A program made the translations under genes and the position numbers. DNA of 64,000 nt, from contig JAHCVI010000001.1 of NCBI GenBank assembly GCA_019096155.1, positions 2,790,001 through 2,854,000 of the forward strand, in the 5' to 3' direction. The notes under the pieces are model-generated. The model saw nothing but the letters and a program-made list of their open reading frames with translations. It did no database searches and was not told the DNA's origin. This document shows positions 34,081 to 45,600 of this stretch, one piece after another. The stretch's first letter is position 1. The number at the start of each line of letters is the position of its first letter. This stretch comes from Staphylotrichum longicolle (lineage: Eukaryota; Ascomycota; Sordariomycetes; Sordariales; Chaetomiaceae).

Positions 34081-35087
34081 TGTGTTTATGCTCGCTTTCG
34101 GAGTTCCTCGGTGGAAGGGTTACGATTCCCGACCTTTGCAATTTTTCGTGGGGGATCTGGGTGCGATATGGGAATTTGGGCTAGACGTTTGAGCTAGGGT
34201 CCTGGTTCTCATGCCGGAAAGGGGGCGGACGACGGTCGCATGAGCATACAGAAATGCAGTCTCGTTGATGATTACGCAGATATACGCAGAACACCCTATG
34301 ATTCCATCTCGACCCCTTTGCATGGCGTGGCGGTGGTGGGGAGATGGACGGATGGGCCGCCGTTGAGTTTGATGACCGCATCATGGGCGGGGTATGATAA
34401 TACGGGCGTTGGATCGGGGGTTCGCTTGGGGGATGGAGCGGCAATCTTGAGAATGAAGGGGATATCATTTGCTTCTTCTCCTGCTGCAGTGACAAAAAGA
34501 GTTGCTCAGAGAGTGGGCGCAGTTTGGCCGCTCTCAGGGAGACCGAGACAGGTCGATGGGTCTTAGCAAATCGATGAAATTGCAAAAGAGGGTTCGAGTT
34601 CAGCCCGACTTATGAACCAGTCTGAGCCTGGTTTGACAAGGTGAATTCTGTAATGTATGTTCATCATGGTTTCCGAAAGCCCAATGTTCCCAGTAGACTG
34701 ACACTGTTCTCGTATTCTCTGCTGCCGCTAGCACCGCTGTATCCCCCGATTCGAACAGTGTCTGCTCTCAATGAAGGAAAGGAAAAAGGGTATCAAAATA
34801 ACTCTGGACGAGGAAACGCCGCCTTCTCTGACCCATGATGCCCTGCGGTCTCCCGTCCCGTCCCGTCCCGTCCCGCCCCTTGCCCACCATCAGGAATAAG
34901 TGTCTCCCACCGTCGCTCCATCCTCGTTCCCTCCGCTTGCGACGGCCCTCGTTTTTTCCTGGAGAGAACCCCCATCGTTGATCGAAAAGAAGACCCAGGA
35001 CCTGAACCAAGCACCCACCCCAACCCACCGAAAGAAAATGAAAGATGCAACGAAACCACAGGCTGCACAGCAGAAGAAGAAGAAGGC
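34081..35087. other. Intergenic between rad23 and bdp1 3' ends
   Basis: Convergent 3' regions with no coding signal. A TCCCG pentanucleotide run lies at 34852-34876. Confidence 0.6.
34852..34876. repeat. TCCCG pentanucleotide repeat
   Basis: Five adjacent TCCCG units. Confidence 0.9.
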
Positions 35088-36998
35088 TCAAAGCCCCATC
35101 GCAACAGGCCCCTTCCTCTTCCGGCCCCTCTTCCCCCCCGCCCCCTTTTTCCCGCCCACGCCCTCCCCGTCCACGGCGCTGTTGAGCTGGGCGAGCACCT
35201 CCTCCTTCTTGCGGCGGACCTCCTCGGCCTTTTCGTCCTCGAGCGCCTTCTGGCGGGCCTCGAACTCCTCCTCGGCGCGTTGCTGCTCGGCGTAGATGGC
35301 CTCGGCCGTCTCGTACTCGCGGCCCGTGGCGCGCTGGTACGTCTCCATGTCGATGGAGACCGTCTTTTGGCCGACGAGGGCGGCCGTGATGCGGGCGGGC
35401 GCGACGCGCTCCTCGCGGTTGAACTTGAGCTTGATGTGCTTGCGCGTCTTGCCCTTGAACATGCGGCAGATGGTGTCGAAGTCGGTGCCGAAGGCCTGGA
35501 GGGCCTGGTAGAAGAGGTCGGTCTCCGCGTCGGTCCATTGCTGGGGCTTGAGGTTGCGGCGCAGGTAGGTGGCCGAGGTGGTGTGGTTGGTGAAGTCGTT
35601 CTCTTCGACCTCGACGAGCTCGCCGGCGGCTTCGCGCGCGCGCGCGTGCCGGTCGACCTGCAGGGAGCGGTGGTCGAGGACGATTTCGCCGTCGATGATT
35701 TGGTACGTCTCGCCGATGGGGGCGCGGGACGGAGCCGAGTCGGCAGGGTCGTCTGGCGCGGGAGTGTCTTCGGTTGCGGCGGGGGGGGGTTGGGTGCTGG
35801 TGTCGGGGTTGGAGGCGGACGGGGTGGTGGCGGCGGGTTCCTCCTTGCCCGGGATGTCTTCGGCATCTTCGCCGCTTTGATGCCGTTTCCTCCTCTCGAT
35901 GTATCGTAGCCGCTTGGCGCGCTCGCGCTCCATCAGCTCGTCGTGCAGGCTGAACTTTTTGCCGATGTGCATGTCCTTGGCCAGGTCGGCCATCTTGACC
36001 TGCGTGATGTCGATCTCGACAGTCTCGGCATCGGGAGGGGTGGCCTCGCGCTGTGGCCTCGGGGGCCTCCGTTTGGGCTCGTTTGTATTCTCTTCGCCAT
36101 GCTCTTCGCCCTCCCCATTTTTTGCTGCGGCCGCGCCGCGCTTTCGGCCTCGTGTCGCCCTGGGAGCTGCTGGCTTGTACCCCTCCTCGCCTGGTAACGG
36201 GCCGGCCCTCTTTCGTGGCCGCTTCGGCGGAGGAGCGGCGGCAGCCTGTTCGTCGGAGCCTTCAACTGGTGTTGCAGCTGTTGTGCGCTTACGACCTCGC
36301 TTCGGTTTCGCTGCCTCGGCGGTTGCTGGTGCGGGCTCAAGGGTCGCATCGGTTGGCGATTGCGATGGCTCATCGGGAAGATTCTCGGCAGGCGCCACGA
36401 TAGCTTGTGTGGCAGCCAGGCTCGGTTCGGTTGTCGAGGTGATGCTGGGCGTTTGCGCCGAGGATTGCGTTCCTGACGCGATGCTGCCTGTTGAAGCAAT
36501 CGGAACATCTGGTGAGACAATAGCTGCAGGAATAACTTGGGCGACGGCCGCCTGATCTTTGGCCCCGAGACCTGCGCTTGCGCTCGTATTTGCGGCTGGC
36601 GTTGCCAATGCCACAGGCCCTCCCACATTCGGAGCCCCCTCAGGTGAAAGCTGCTCCGTCTGAGGAGCAGCTGCTGGTCTGCTTTCAGGTGCTGTCGGGG
36701 GTGTGATTTCCGAAGTTGAGGCTCTGATGGCCTCCACAGCTGGTTCCACCTCCTTCTCCTGAACTTGTGAGGGTGCCGCGGCATCTTCGGGTGTGGCATT
36801 GCCCGACACAAGAGGATTGATGTCGGCACTGGGGCCTGGTGTGGCGGCAGGCGTCGAGTGTGAGGATGATTCCAGCGGTGCCGGGGTGTTGGACGGCCGC
36901 TCCGCAGCGGAGGTACGCTGAGGCCCTTGGGATCCGGGCCCAGGAGCCGGACGGCGGACAGCGGCCTTGGGCTTGAAAGCGGATTTCTTGTTCAACAT
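35088..36998 (-). CDS. bdp1: Transcription factor TFIIIB subunit Bdp1 (B'')
   Basis: Component of TFIIIB, which places RNA polymerase III on tRNA and 5S genes. Single exon of 636 residues starting at ATG 36998. The first 330 residues are Pro/Ala/Ser-rich with basic blocks (KPKRGRKRT, PPKRPRKRAG, ATRGRKRGAAA). A conserved segment follows (VKMADLAKDMHIGKKFSLHD, then RERAKRLRYIERRKRHQSGE). The SANT/Myb-like domain is at about 484-535 (LKPQQWTDAETDLFYQALQA, FGTDFDTICRMFKGKTRKHI), the family hallmark, and a charged coiled coil ends the protein. Divergent from bre1 with 624 bp between start codons. Confidence 0.92.
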   Translation of the reverse strand: MLNKKSAFKPKAAVRRPAPGPGSQGPQRTSAAERPSNTPAPLESSSHSTPAATPGPSADINPLVSGNATPEDAAAPSQVQEKEVEPAVEAIRASTSEITPPTAPESRPAAAPQTEQLSPEGAPNVGGPVALATPAANTSASAGLGAKDQAAVAQVIPAAIVSPDVPIASTGSIASGTQSSAQTPSITSTTEPSLAATQAIVAPAENLPDEPSQSPTDATLEPAPATAEAAKPKRGRKRTTAATPVEGSDEQAAAAPPPKRPRKRAGPLPGEEGYKPAAPRATRGRKRGAAAAKNGEGEEHGEENTNEPKRRPPRPQREATPPDAETVEIDITQVKMADLAKDMHIGKKFSLHDELMERERAKRLRYIERRKRHQSGEDAEDIPGKEEPAATTPSASNPDTSTQPPPAATEDTPAPDDPADSAPSRAPIGETYQIIDGEIVLDHRSLQVDRHARAREAAGELVEVEENDFTNHTTSATYLRRNLKPQQWTDAETDLFYQALQAFGTDFDTICRMFKGKTRKHIKLKFNREERVAPARITAALVGQKTVSIDMETYQRATGREYETAEAIYAEQQRAEEEFEARQKALEDEKAEEVRRKKEEVLAQLNSAVDGEGVGGKKGAGGKRGRKRKGPVAMGL

Positions 36999-37622
36999 TG
37001 TGTCGGTTCACTGCTTTTACTGCCCCGCAGTGGGCGACTTTTGCGGCCAAGGGAAACACGCGCAGTCGCGCATGGCCTGGAGAGGCGAGCGGGGTTGTAT
37101 GTTGCGTTCCAGGCTTCGGCACGAATACGGGCAGTCGTGGTTTGGGCGTGTTCGGTCTGAGCGAGGGTGACTTGGAGGGTAGGTACGAGAACGTGGAAAG
37201 TTGGTTGAGGGTCGAATTGGATGCGTCTCTGGCAAACCCGCTGGCGTGTTTCATTTCAAAGGGTGCAGTGGGTGCTCAAAAACCGAGCGGGAGGGAACGT
37301 GGGGCACCTGGTGCCAAGAGGATTTATCAGACGCTAGCACCAACAGGGCCTAGTGCGGTGCCCGGGGCCATTCGAAAATGAGCCTTCCTTGGTCGACCTG
37401 CACGTCGAAGGCCCGTTCTTTCTCTCTGTCCTGCATTCCCAAACCGCACGCTCCTTTTCCTCACAGGCGTCTCGCCTTCTGCTTCATTTTTCTCGCGGGC
37501 GTCGCCGGGGCTTACGACGACAGGCCGCCATCCCGCCATTTCCGTGTCACGACTACGATTTTAATTTTTTTTCTCCCCTTCTTCCCCGTGCTCTTTCCCT
37601 CTTCGTCGCTGCGCCTTTTCTG
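36999..37622. promoter_or_regulatory. Divergent promoter region bdp1 / bre1
   Basis: 624 bp between two ATG codons on opposite strands. It must serve both a Pol III factor gene and the H2B ubiquitin ligase gene. The bre1 side has pyrimidine-rich blocks (about 37545-37620). No defined site is claimed. Confidence 0.5.
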
Positions 37623-40241
37623 ATGCCGATTGCCACCTCTCCGTCCGCGCTGCCCCGTCCTGCCACCTTCGTCAAGATGGAGGACAGGAAGAGACCCGCG
37701 TCTGGCGCGGTCGACGACTGCGCCCCGCCCACCAAGCGGCAGGCTGTCAACGGCAGCAGCAAGTCCAAGGACGACTCGGGCGACATGAAAGAAGAGGCCT
37801 GGATTGAGGTGAGTTGTGTCACACGACAGTCCCTGCGTCATCACCCTCCGCCATCTTCCACCATCCTCCACCCGGGTCGGGGGTCTGCCACCGCCATGCC
37901 GATGCTCCGGGCCTTCTCCTGCCGCGACAGCAGGCATCAAGACGCGGTGATTTTGCAGCGTTTTCTTGCCTTGACCGTGGCTAATGCGCGGCTTGCTGGC
38001 GACAGCACGCCCGGCTCCTCTCAGGCCTCTCCCTGTTTTCAGTGCCTTCCTCCTGCCTAGCATCACTCCGCTGCCTCTTCGCTACGATGTACATCGGGAC
38101 TCTTGGCTACGGGATTGCAGCGACGGCCCCGCTGACATTGGCTGTGTGCAGGAATACCAAAAGGGTGCCATCTACCGCCAGATGCTCGAATACAAACGGG
38201 AAAAGATCAATCTAGAAAGCCGAGTACAGGAGCTCGAGAAGCATTCGACTGATCACGACGACCACATTCGGGTAGTGGACGCATGGGTGCTCCAGGTACG
38301 TCCGACATGTCGCGGCTCTGCGGACCCCGCTGACAGTGCCTAGCTATTGCAAGAAATCGAGTTGCTTGTCGAGGGCGCCATAACGTCTTCCACCTCCGCA
38401 GACTTGGCCCCCGGATCCGCCCTCTCGTTCAAGGACAGCAAGGACTTCCAACGGCATCTCGGCGACAAGGGCAAGGCCCTCAAATCAAAGACCGACGCTC
38501 TATTCAAGCGACTGGCTAGCGCGCGAGGTGAGGTCAAGCCCGAAGTAGCACAGCTCGAGTCCCAGGTCAAGTCTCTGCTGTCCCAGCAGAAGGAACTGCT
38601 TGTCAAGGTCGGCCGCCTCGAGGCCCAGAATGCGTCACTCTCGGAGCAATATGATAAGGCCACCCTGAAGGTCATCAAGGCGGAGCGTAAGCTGGACCGT
38701 GCAAAGAGCGCGCAAGTACAGAAGCTGGAGCAACAAGCGCTGGCCGGCGCCACGGCCCATCCGGCCTCCAAGGACGACAAGAGCGGCAGGTCCAGTCCGG
38801 CGAACGGGGATAGCGAGTCGATCAAGCTGCAATACCAAGAAGCGATGGCTGTTGTGGCCAAGCAGAAGCAGCAGCTCGAAGCCGCGCTGTCCGAGAACAA
38901 GGCGCTGGCCGAGGAGAACTCGACTTTCAAGATCAAAAAGGAAGCCGTGACGGACGAGGAATACGCCCGGACCGAAGTCTTCAAACAGTTCAAGGCGCAA
39001 AACGAGGACCTGATCAAGCGGATCAACCATCTGGAAGGCGTCAACAAGCAGCTGCGCGAAGAAGCAGAGAAGCTGCGCGGGGAACGAACCGAGTGGAAGA
39101 CCAAGCTGGAAGCCGAGGCGCAGGTCGCGAGCCAGGAACTGGAAGACCAGCTTCAGCAGAAGGACCAGGATCTCACCCGCATCCGCTCCGCCCGCGACGA
39201 GCTCCTGGCCGAGGTAGCGATGCGCAAGGCCAGCCAGGAACAGGAGAAGACGTCTCTCGGCCAGATGAAGGAGCTGGTAGAGGCCCAGGCCGATCGCATT
39301 GCGGAACTGGAGTCGGAGCTCGATCGGTTGCGACCAAACGAGGACACGACCATGACGGACCCACGACCAGACCTCGAAGCCGTGGCTGTGGAAGAATTGC
39401 GGCAACGATATCTAAAACTGGAGAGGGACTTTGAGGCCATCAACAAGGAACTGCCGCTCCTGGAGAAGTCGTACAAGAAATCGATGCTGTTGGCGCACAG
39501 CAAAATCATGGATTTCCACGCTCTCGAGGAGCGGGTGGCAACGCTCACAGCCGAGAAGAGCAAGGCGGACCAGAAGTACTTCGCCGCGCGCAAAGACATG
39601 GATATCCGGACAGCCGAGATCCGGACCCTGCGGGCGCAGAACGGCAAGAGTGCCGAGATTATCTCCCAGCTGAAGGACGTCGAGACGCAGAACCGGGCTC
39701 TTATTGGCAGCCTCGAGAAGCAGATTGCATCGCTGAAGCAGGACATCTCGACGGCCATGGCCGAGAGGAAGAAACTGGAGCAGCTCAGCACCGAAGCGAC
39801 GCGGCGAGCGGATTCGTGCAAGTCGCAGATATCCAGCATCACCGACCTGGTCAAGGCAAAGGACGCGGCAGTGGCAAATATGAAGGAACAGCTCCTGAGG
39901 GCCGAGACCGAACTGGAGAAGGCCAAGGTGGACGTCAAGGAGATCGGCAAGGACTGCAACAAGTGGAAGCTCAAATGCCAGAGCAATTCGTCCGAGGAAG
40001 AAGAGGCATTGAGGGTCAGTGGATTCTGCTCAGAGCGCGTGAAAACTACCTGCTAACCATGTTACAGAACTTGGTGATTTGCTCGGTTTGCCGCAGCAAT
40101 TTCAAGAACACGATTCTTAAAGGGTGCGGCCACGTATTTTGCAGTGGCTGCGTCGATGACCGGCTCGCGAACCGGATGAGGAAGTGCCCCAGCTGCAACA
40201 AGGCCTTTGACCGATCTGATGCCATGGCCGCCCATCTATGA
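37623..40241 (+). CDS. bre1: E3 ubiquitin ligase Bre1 (histone H2B)
   Basis: RING ligase that, with Rad6, mono-ubiquitinates the H2B C-terminal lysine during transcription. Exons: 37623-37808, 38152-38295, 38344-40014 and 40068-40241, giving 724 residues. The N-terminal block (PPTKRQAVNG, EYQKGAIYRQMLEYKREKIN, DDHIRVVDAWVLQLLQEIEL) is the conserved Rad6-binding region. The middle 500 residues are nearly continuous coiled coil. The C-terminal C3HC4 RING reads CSVCRSNFKNTILKGCGHVF then CSGCVDDR and KCPSCNKAF. The first intron is long for this genome (343 bp). ATG 37623 is the first in frame; ATG 37677 (MEDRKRP) is an alternative. Divergent from bdp1, convergent with the SARAF-like gene. Confidence 0.95.
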
Positions 40242-40696
40242 ATGAAGTTGCAGCACAGCGAAGGGCTTGCTTGGGCTTGAGCTGGCCGAGCCAACATAAC
40301 CAACTCCCGACACGGAGGCGAGCACGCCTTGAAGTGGATGGAGGCTCCACGGCGCCCGCAGTTCCGCTTACAAGGCCACTTCAAGGCCGAGACGACGAGG
40401 GGACAGAAAGCGGCGCCGAGCGAAGAGTTCATGACCGGATGCGTGTACGAGGCAGAGCTGTTGGATCTTCTACCAATGTAATTTAGTGGTGTGCGACTAG
40501 GTTCCGACACGGTGCTTCATGGAAGCCATTTGGGGGAGCACCCAAGGACACCCAGGGACGTTTGCTAAGGGGACATTATATTTTGCCAAGCGAGCAGGAT
40601 ATAGAGCGGCGTTCATGGGGGAATGACGGAGAATACTGTACAGAGCAGAGCTATTGATATCCAGTTTTAATCTTTGTCCCCCCTCTCGTCCACTCT
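40242..40696. other. Intergenic between bre1 and SARAF-like 3' ends
   Basis: 455 bp between two stop codons; 3' UTRs only. No coding signal. Confidence 0.6.
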
Positions 40697-41906
40697 TCAC
40701 CGGCGACTGGTCGTTCCATATCCTGTGCTTTCGTACCGCGCGCCCGACCCCGAGCTGCCCGAACTCGACGACCTTCCACTGCTGCCCCATCCCGACCCGG
40801 ACCCCGACCCCCAACTAGAACCGCCATCGTTGCCCCATCCCCGCCCGTAGTTCCGCTCATTGTTCCGCTGGCCCCGGCTTCCCGCCATGTACCCCGCCGC
40901 CGCACCACCGGCCAGGCCGGACCAGAACCCAGGCCGCCACCCTGCTCCGCCGACGCCGAGGCCGACGACGATGCTTTTGGCCAGGACGCCCTCCTGACCC
41001 AGGTACGGCGGCGGCGGATCGTCCCATCCATTTCCACCCCCCTCACCACCACCGCCGCCGCCCCCAACCAGGTCCCCATCCTCCACCTCACCCCCTCACC
41101 CCATCCCCTCCTCCCACCACCACCACCAGCACCACCATTATTATTACCACCATTGCCCCTAGCCTGGACACAAGCACTCCAGATAATCCACCCCAGCACG
41201 GCGACGAACACCACGCCAAACAGATACCCCGCCCAATCCCCTCCTTGGTCTTCTTGTACAGGTCCGGGTGGCGCCGCCGCCCTTCCTCGGTCAGCTGCAG
41301 CGTGTACTCGACGCCGCACGACCCGCGGAGGACGTAGGGGTCCGAGGAGGAGGCGTAGCCTCGCAGATGACGTCCGTGGCGTCGAGGCGGAGGGGGGGCG
41401 GGGGCGGTGCAGGACCATTGGATGTCTTCTGTTTGTTTTGGGTTTAGTATTTCGGTTTTTTAAGGGCGGGTTTTGGGTTGGGTTTGGTTTGGGTTCGGTT
41501 TAGAAGGGAGGGAGGGAAGGACGGTGGAATAAGGGAAGGGGTGGTGGTGGGGTTGACGTGACGTACCATCGGTGTACGACGACCCTTCATTGTTGCAGCG
41601 CATCGTCTTGATGCCCGCCAGCTGGCACAGGCGCGGGTTTGAGAGGCATTTGAGCTGCGGCAGGGGGCCAGGCGGCGGCCCGTCGTCTTTTGCGGGGAGC
41701 GGAGGGTCAGGGACTTGACCTGTGTGGGGACAAAAAGCAATGAATGTCAGTCTGGGAGTGCCAGGATATATGACCGTGACAGGTTAGGTTGTACATACCT
41801 CGGACAGGAGGATTGCATCCTTGGGGCGTGCGGCGAGGGCGACGGAGGAGAGGGTGAGCAGCGAGACGACGAGCGAGGTCGTCGTTGTTGCTACGTCGAG
41901 ACGCAT
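40697..41906 (-). CDS. SARAF/TMEM66-like membrane protein, multiply frame-disrupted
   Basis: Store-operated calcium entry-associated regulatory factor family, ER membrane. Exon 1 (41906-41799) gives a signal peptide (MRLDVATTTTSLVVSLLTLS...) and the family start RPKDAILLSE. Exon 2 (41719-41577) and exon 3 (from 41428) carry the family pattern VKSLTLR, LPQLKCLSNPRLCQLAGIKT, MRCNNEGSSYTDEDIQWSC, then DATDVICEG, YASSSDPYVLRGSCGVEYTL, one TM (AGYLFGVVFVAVLGWIIWSA), PPPPY, and a Gly/Ser tail GWRPGFWSGLAGGAAAGYMA to the TGA at 40697. These pieces lie in different frames: at least five single-base changes are needed, near 41660, 41390, 41365, 41240 and between 41100 and 41040, mostly at C or G runs. 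Family identity is good. Whether the gene is alive depends on whether these are assembly errors. Confidence 0.75.
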
Positions 41907-42660
41907 TGTGTCGGCGCCCTCGTGGGGCTGTGGTCAAGTGTTCGGTGGTGGTGTTGCTGTTGATGTTGTCGAGCTCTTGGGCTATCAAGTTCGGGTTTGG
42001 GACTGCAAAGCTCAGCTTGCACCTTGATGGGCAGCGCTGAACAGCCGCAGGCTACTTGAATGCAACTTTATTTAGAAAAAAAACCGGGCCTCGCCTCGTA
42101 AGGCTGAACCCTCGACTCGAAAAGGACAGATGTCAACTTCAGTGTTCAAGGGTATCCCCTTGTTTACCGCACTTCGACAAGGCAGAGGGTGGGCGGCAAC
42201 CGCAGTTTGTCGTTGGCTGGTGAGTGGCCGAGTTGGAAGTGGTGTGGGTGGAGAGCAACGCGTCTTTAAGTCCTTTAAGCAGTGGGTGGCAACGTGGGTG
42301 CCAGGATTCGACACGTCAGTCCCGAAGACAAAACCTAACCGTTTCGGGTTATCAAAGTCCTCCACAAAGGAGAACTTCCAACATTGCCGAACCCCCCATT
42401 CTCTACAATCAATGGCTCTTTTCAGTGAGACACGACACGGCTCTTGAGCACACTTTAAAACAACACCGGCCACGTTTTCCAAATCTGATGCATCCTTCTT
42501 GAGGGAAAGGAAAATTACTAGAGCGAGGTATCTAACTGTGTTCTATGTAACATGCAATATACAAGCCGCTGTCTATCAGCGGCCAAACCGCGCCCCCAAA
42601 CGCCCAAAATGACCAACTCACAAAACACGCTGCTGCTAGCCAACAAATCCCGCCATCTCA
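41907..42660. other. Intergenic upstream of SARAF-like gene, downstream of ABC transporter
   Basis: Promoter of the SARAF-like gene and 3' UTR of the ABC transporter (both on the minus strand). No coding signal. Confidence 0.5.
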
Positions 42661-45600
42661 TCACCGATGCTTCTCCAAGCTCTGCAGATTCACCAACTCG
42701 GCATACCGCCCATTCTTCTTCATCAGCTCCGCATGCGTGCCCTGCTCCACGATCCGCCCCTGATCAAACACGTAGATAATATCGGCCTTCTGGATCGTGC
42801 TCAGCCGGTGCGCCACGGCAATCGTCGTGCGCCCCTTGGCCGCCTTGTCCAGCGCCGCCTGCACCACGTGCTCGCTCTCCGAGTCGAGCGCGCTGGTGGC
42901 CTCGTCGAGCAGCAGGATCTTGGGGTCGCGGATCAGCGCGCGCGCGATGGCGATGCGCTGCTTCTGCCCGCCACTGAGCAGCGCGCCCTTGGACCCAACC
43001 ACCGTGTTGAAGCCGTCCGGCATCGAGAGGATAAAGTCGTAGATGTTGGCCTCCTGGCACGCAAACTTGATCTGCTCGTCCGAGACCTCGCCCTGCGCGC
43101 CGAGCAGGATGTTTTCGCGGATCGTGCCCTGGTACAGTGTCGGCTCTTGCGACACCAGCGCAATGAAGCTGCGGTACTCGTTGACGTTGAGGCTGCTGAT
43201 TTCCTTGCCGTCGACAAAGATGCCGCCGGCGAGCGGGTCGTAAAATCGTTCGAGGAGGGCAATCGTCGTCGACTTGCCGCATCCGGATGCGCCGACCAGA
43301 GCGACATACTGGCCGGGGGCGATGCTGAGGTTCAACCCGCGGAGAACGGGCTGCTCCGGACGCGTGGGATAACGGAAGTGCACGTCGCGGAACTCGATAT
43401 GGCCCTCGGTCGCCTCAACCTTCTCACCGCCCTCTGCCCACGTGTCGATGGTCGGCTGGCGATCGAAAAGCGTCTTGAGTTCGCGCGATGCTTCGACAGC
43501 CTTGCCCATATCGGGGGCAAAGCTGAAGACGGATCCGGCCGACTGTGCGCCAAAGATGACTGACGAGAAGACGAGGAAGAACTGGAACATGTCGTATTCG
43601 TACTTGGCAATCAGGGTGCCGCCGTACCAAAAGCCGAGTGCGAAGGCGAGGAACATGAAGGACTGCGAAGCGGCGTACAAAAGGCTCGACTTAAGGACCG
43701 AAATGAGACTGGCCCGCTGCTGGATAGCAAGGTTCTCCTTGTACTGGTTGAGGACATCTTCCTCCCGGGTCAGCGCGGCGACAGTGCGGATCGCCGTGAT
43801 GGCCTCCGAGGCGTAACTGGCCGAACCGGCATAAGCACGCTTCGCGCGCCGCTGGTAGTGCGCCAGCATCCAGAAGCGGAAGAAGCCACAGCCAATAACA
43901 ATGGGCATGGTGGCAATGCACACGAGCGCCAGCTTCCATCCGACAGCGAGGGCGACGGTACACGCGGCGACCAGCGTCGTCGACACCATGATAAGGGTTC
44001 CGAGGGTAGAGCCGCTGAGACCAGCGACATGCGTCGTCTCGGTGCCAAGGAACGAGGTGAGCGCACCCGCCGAGTTCTCATCACGGTCGAAGAACTCGAC
44101 ATCCTGACGGAGCATGGACCGGAACGACATATCGCGGACCCTGTGAATCAGACGCTCGCTGCACTTGGCGAAAAGGATGCCCTGGCCAACGAAAGCGATG
44201 AACATGACGATGGCGAGCATCAGATACATGAGGCACCAGAACGATGCCTCCGACTTGATATGGGGTATCGTATTCTCGTTGACCGGCACAGAGCTAGGTT
44301 TCGGGTCAGCTTTTGGATCCGCTGATTGCAGAAAGAGGATGACTTACAGAGCACTAATGAGTTTGGCGAAAAAGACGGCTTGGGTCGGGTTGCCACCGCC
44401 CGTGATGGCAGAGAAGAAGAGGCCAATCAACATGATCTTCCACTCCTGCTTGTTGAAGCTGGCAATCACCTTGATCAGGGTCCAAAGACCGTACTTCTTC
44501 TTGGGCTCAGCCTTGCGCCCAGCCAAAGCCATCGAGCTGGCGCTCTGCTGCGACTGGCTTCGCTGAAGCTTGGCACGGATGTCGTCCTCCGGATCTTCGG
44601 GGACAGAGCCGTTTCCGCTTTCCTTGTTGACGGTCGACGCCTTGCGAATGAGGGCCTGTTCCTCTTCCTGGTCAATAGCCTCGGCCTCCTCAGCCGTCAA
44701 CTCATTGACCGCCGCAATCGCCTGGGCCGTGACGAGATTGTAATATGCGCCGCGCTTCTCCAGGAGCACATCGTGAGATCCCTGTTCCACGATGCGGCCC
44801 TGGGACATGACGACGATGTTGTGGGCGTCCTTGATCGTCGACAGCCGATGCGCAATCGTGATGGTCGTGCGGCCCTCGGCGGCCACTTCCAGGGCGGCCT
44901 GGACGACGCCTTCTGACTTGGTATCCAGTGCGCTGGTCGCCTCATCCAGGAGCAGAATCTTAGGGTCCGAAACCACGGCACGCGCAATGGCGATGCGCTG
45001 CTTCTGACCACCGCTGAGCAAGAAGCCACGCTCGCCCACGTTGGTCTCGTACCCTTCCGGTAGCGAGGAGATGAAATCGTGAGCATTGGCCATCTTGGCA
45101 GCCTCGTAGATGAGCTCCCGCTGCTTCTCGGGGCTCTCGTTCTCCCATTTTGTCCCGATAAGACCGTGGCGGATATTTTCGTAGATCGTGGTGCCGAAGA
45201 GGGTGGGTTCCTGGGAAACCAGCGAGATCTGCTGGCGGAGCCAGCGGAGGTTGAGGGTCGAGATATCCACGTCGTCCAGATAGACAGTTCCTTCGAGAGG
45301 CGAGTAGAACCTTTCCACCAGGCCGATGATGGTCGACTTGCCGCTTCCCGAAGCGCCAACCAGGGCTGTGGTCTTACCAGCAGGGATGGTGAGTGTGACA
45401 TCGTCCATGACCACCACTTCCGGGCGCGAGGGGTAAACATGCTTGATGCCCTCGAGACGGATGGTGCCGACCACCTTTTCGCATTTGATACCCTCCTCGC
45501 TAGACGGGTCAATGGGGGACTTGCGGTCGATGGTGCTGAAAATCTTGGCGGCCGCGCCCAGTGCTGTTGTGAAGGCCTGGATGTTGGGGGCGACGTTTCC

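Noticed and set aside
34588..34604. GGTTCGAGTTC, like a tRNA T-loop box B
   Set aside because: The T stem does not pair and no A box or acceptor stem is found at the right distance.
15722..41906. Set2, Rad23, Bdp1, Bre1 taken as a chromatin gene cluster
   Set aside because: They are separated by unrelated genes and gene-poor DNA with mixed orientations; nothing indicates joint control.
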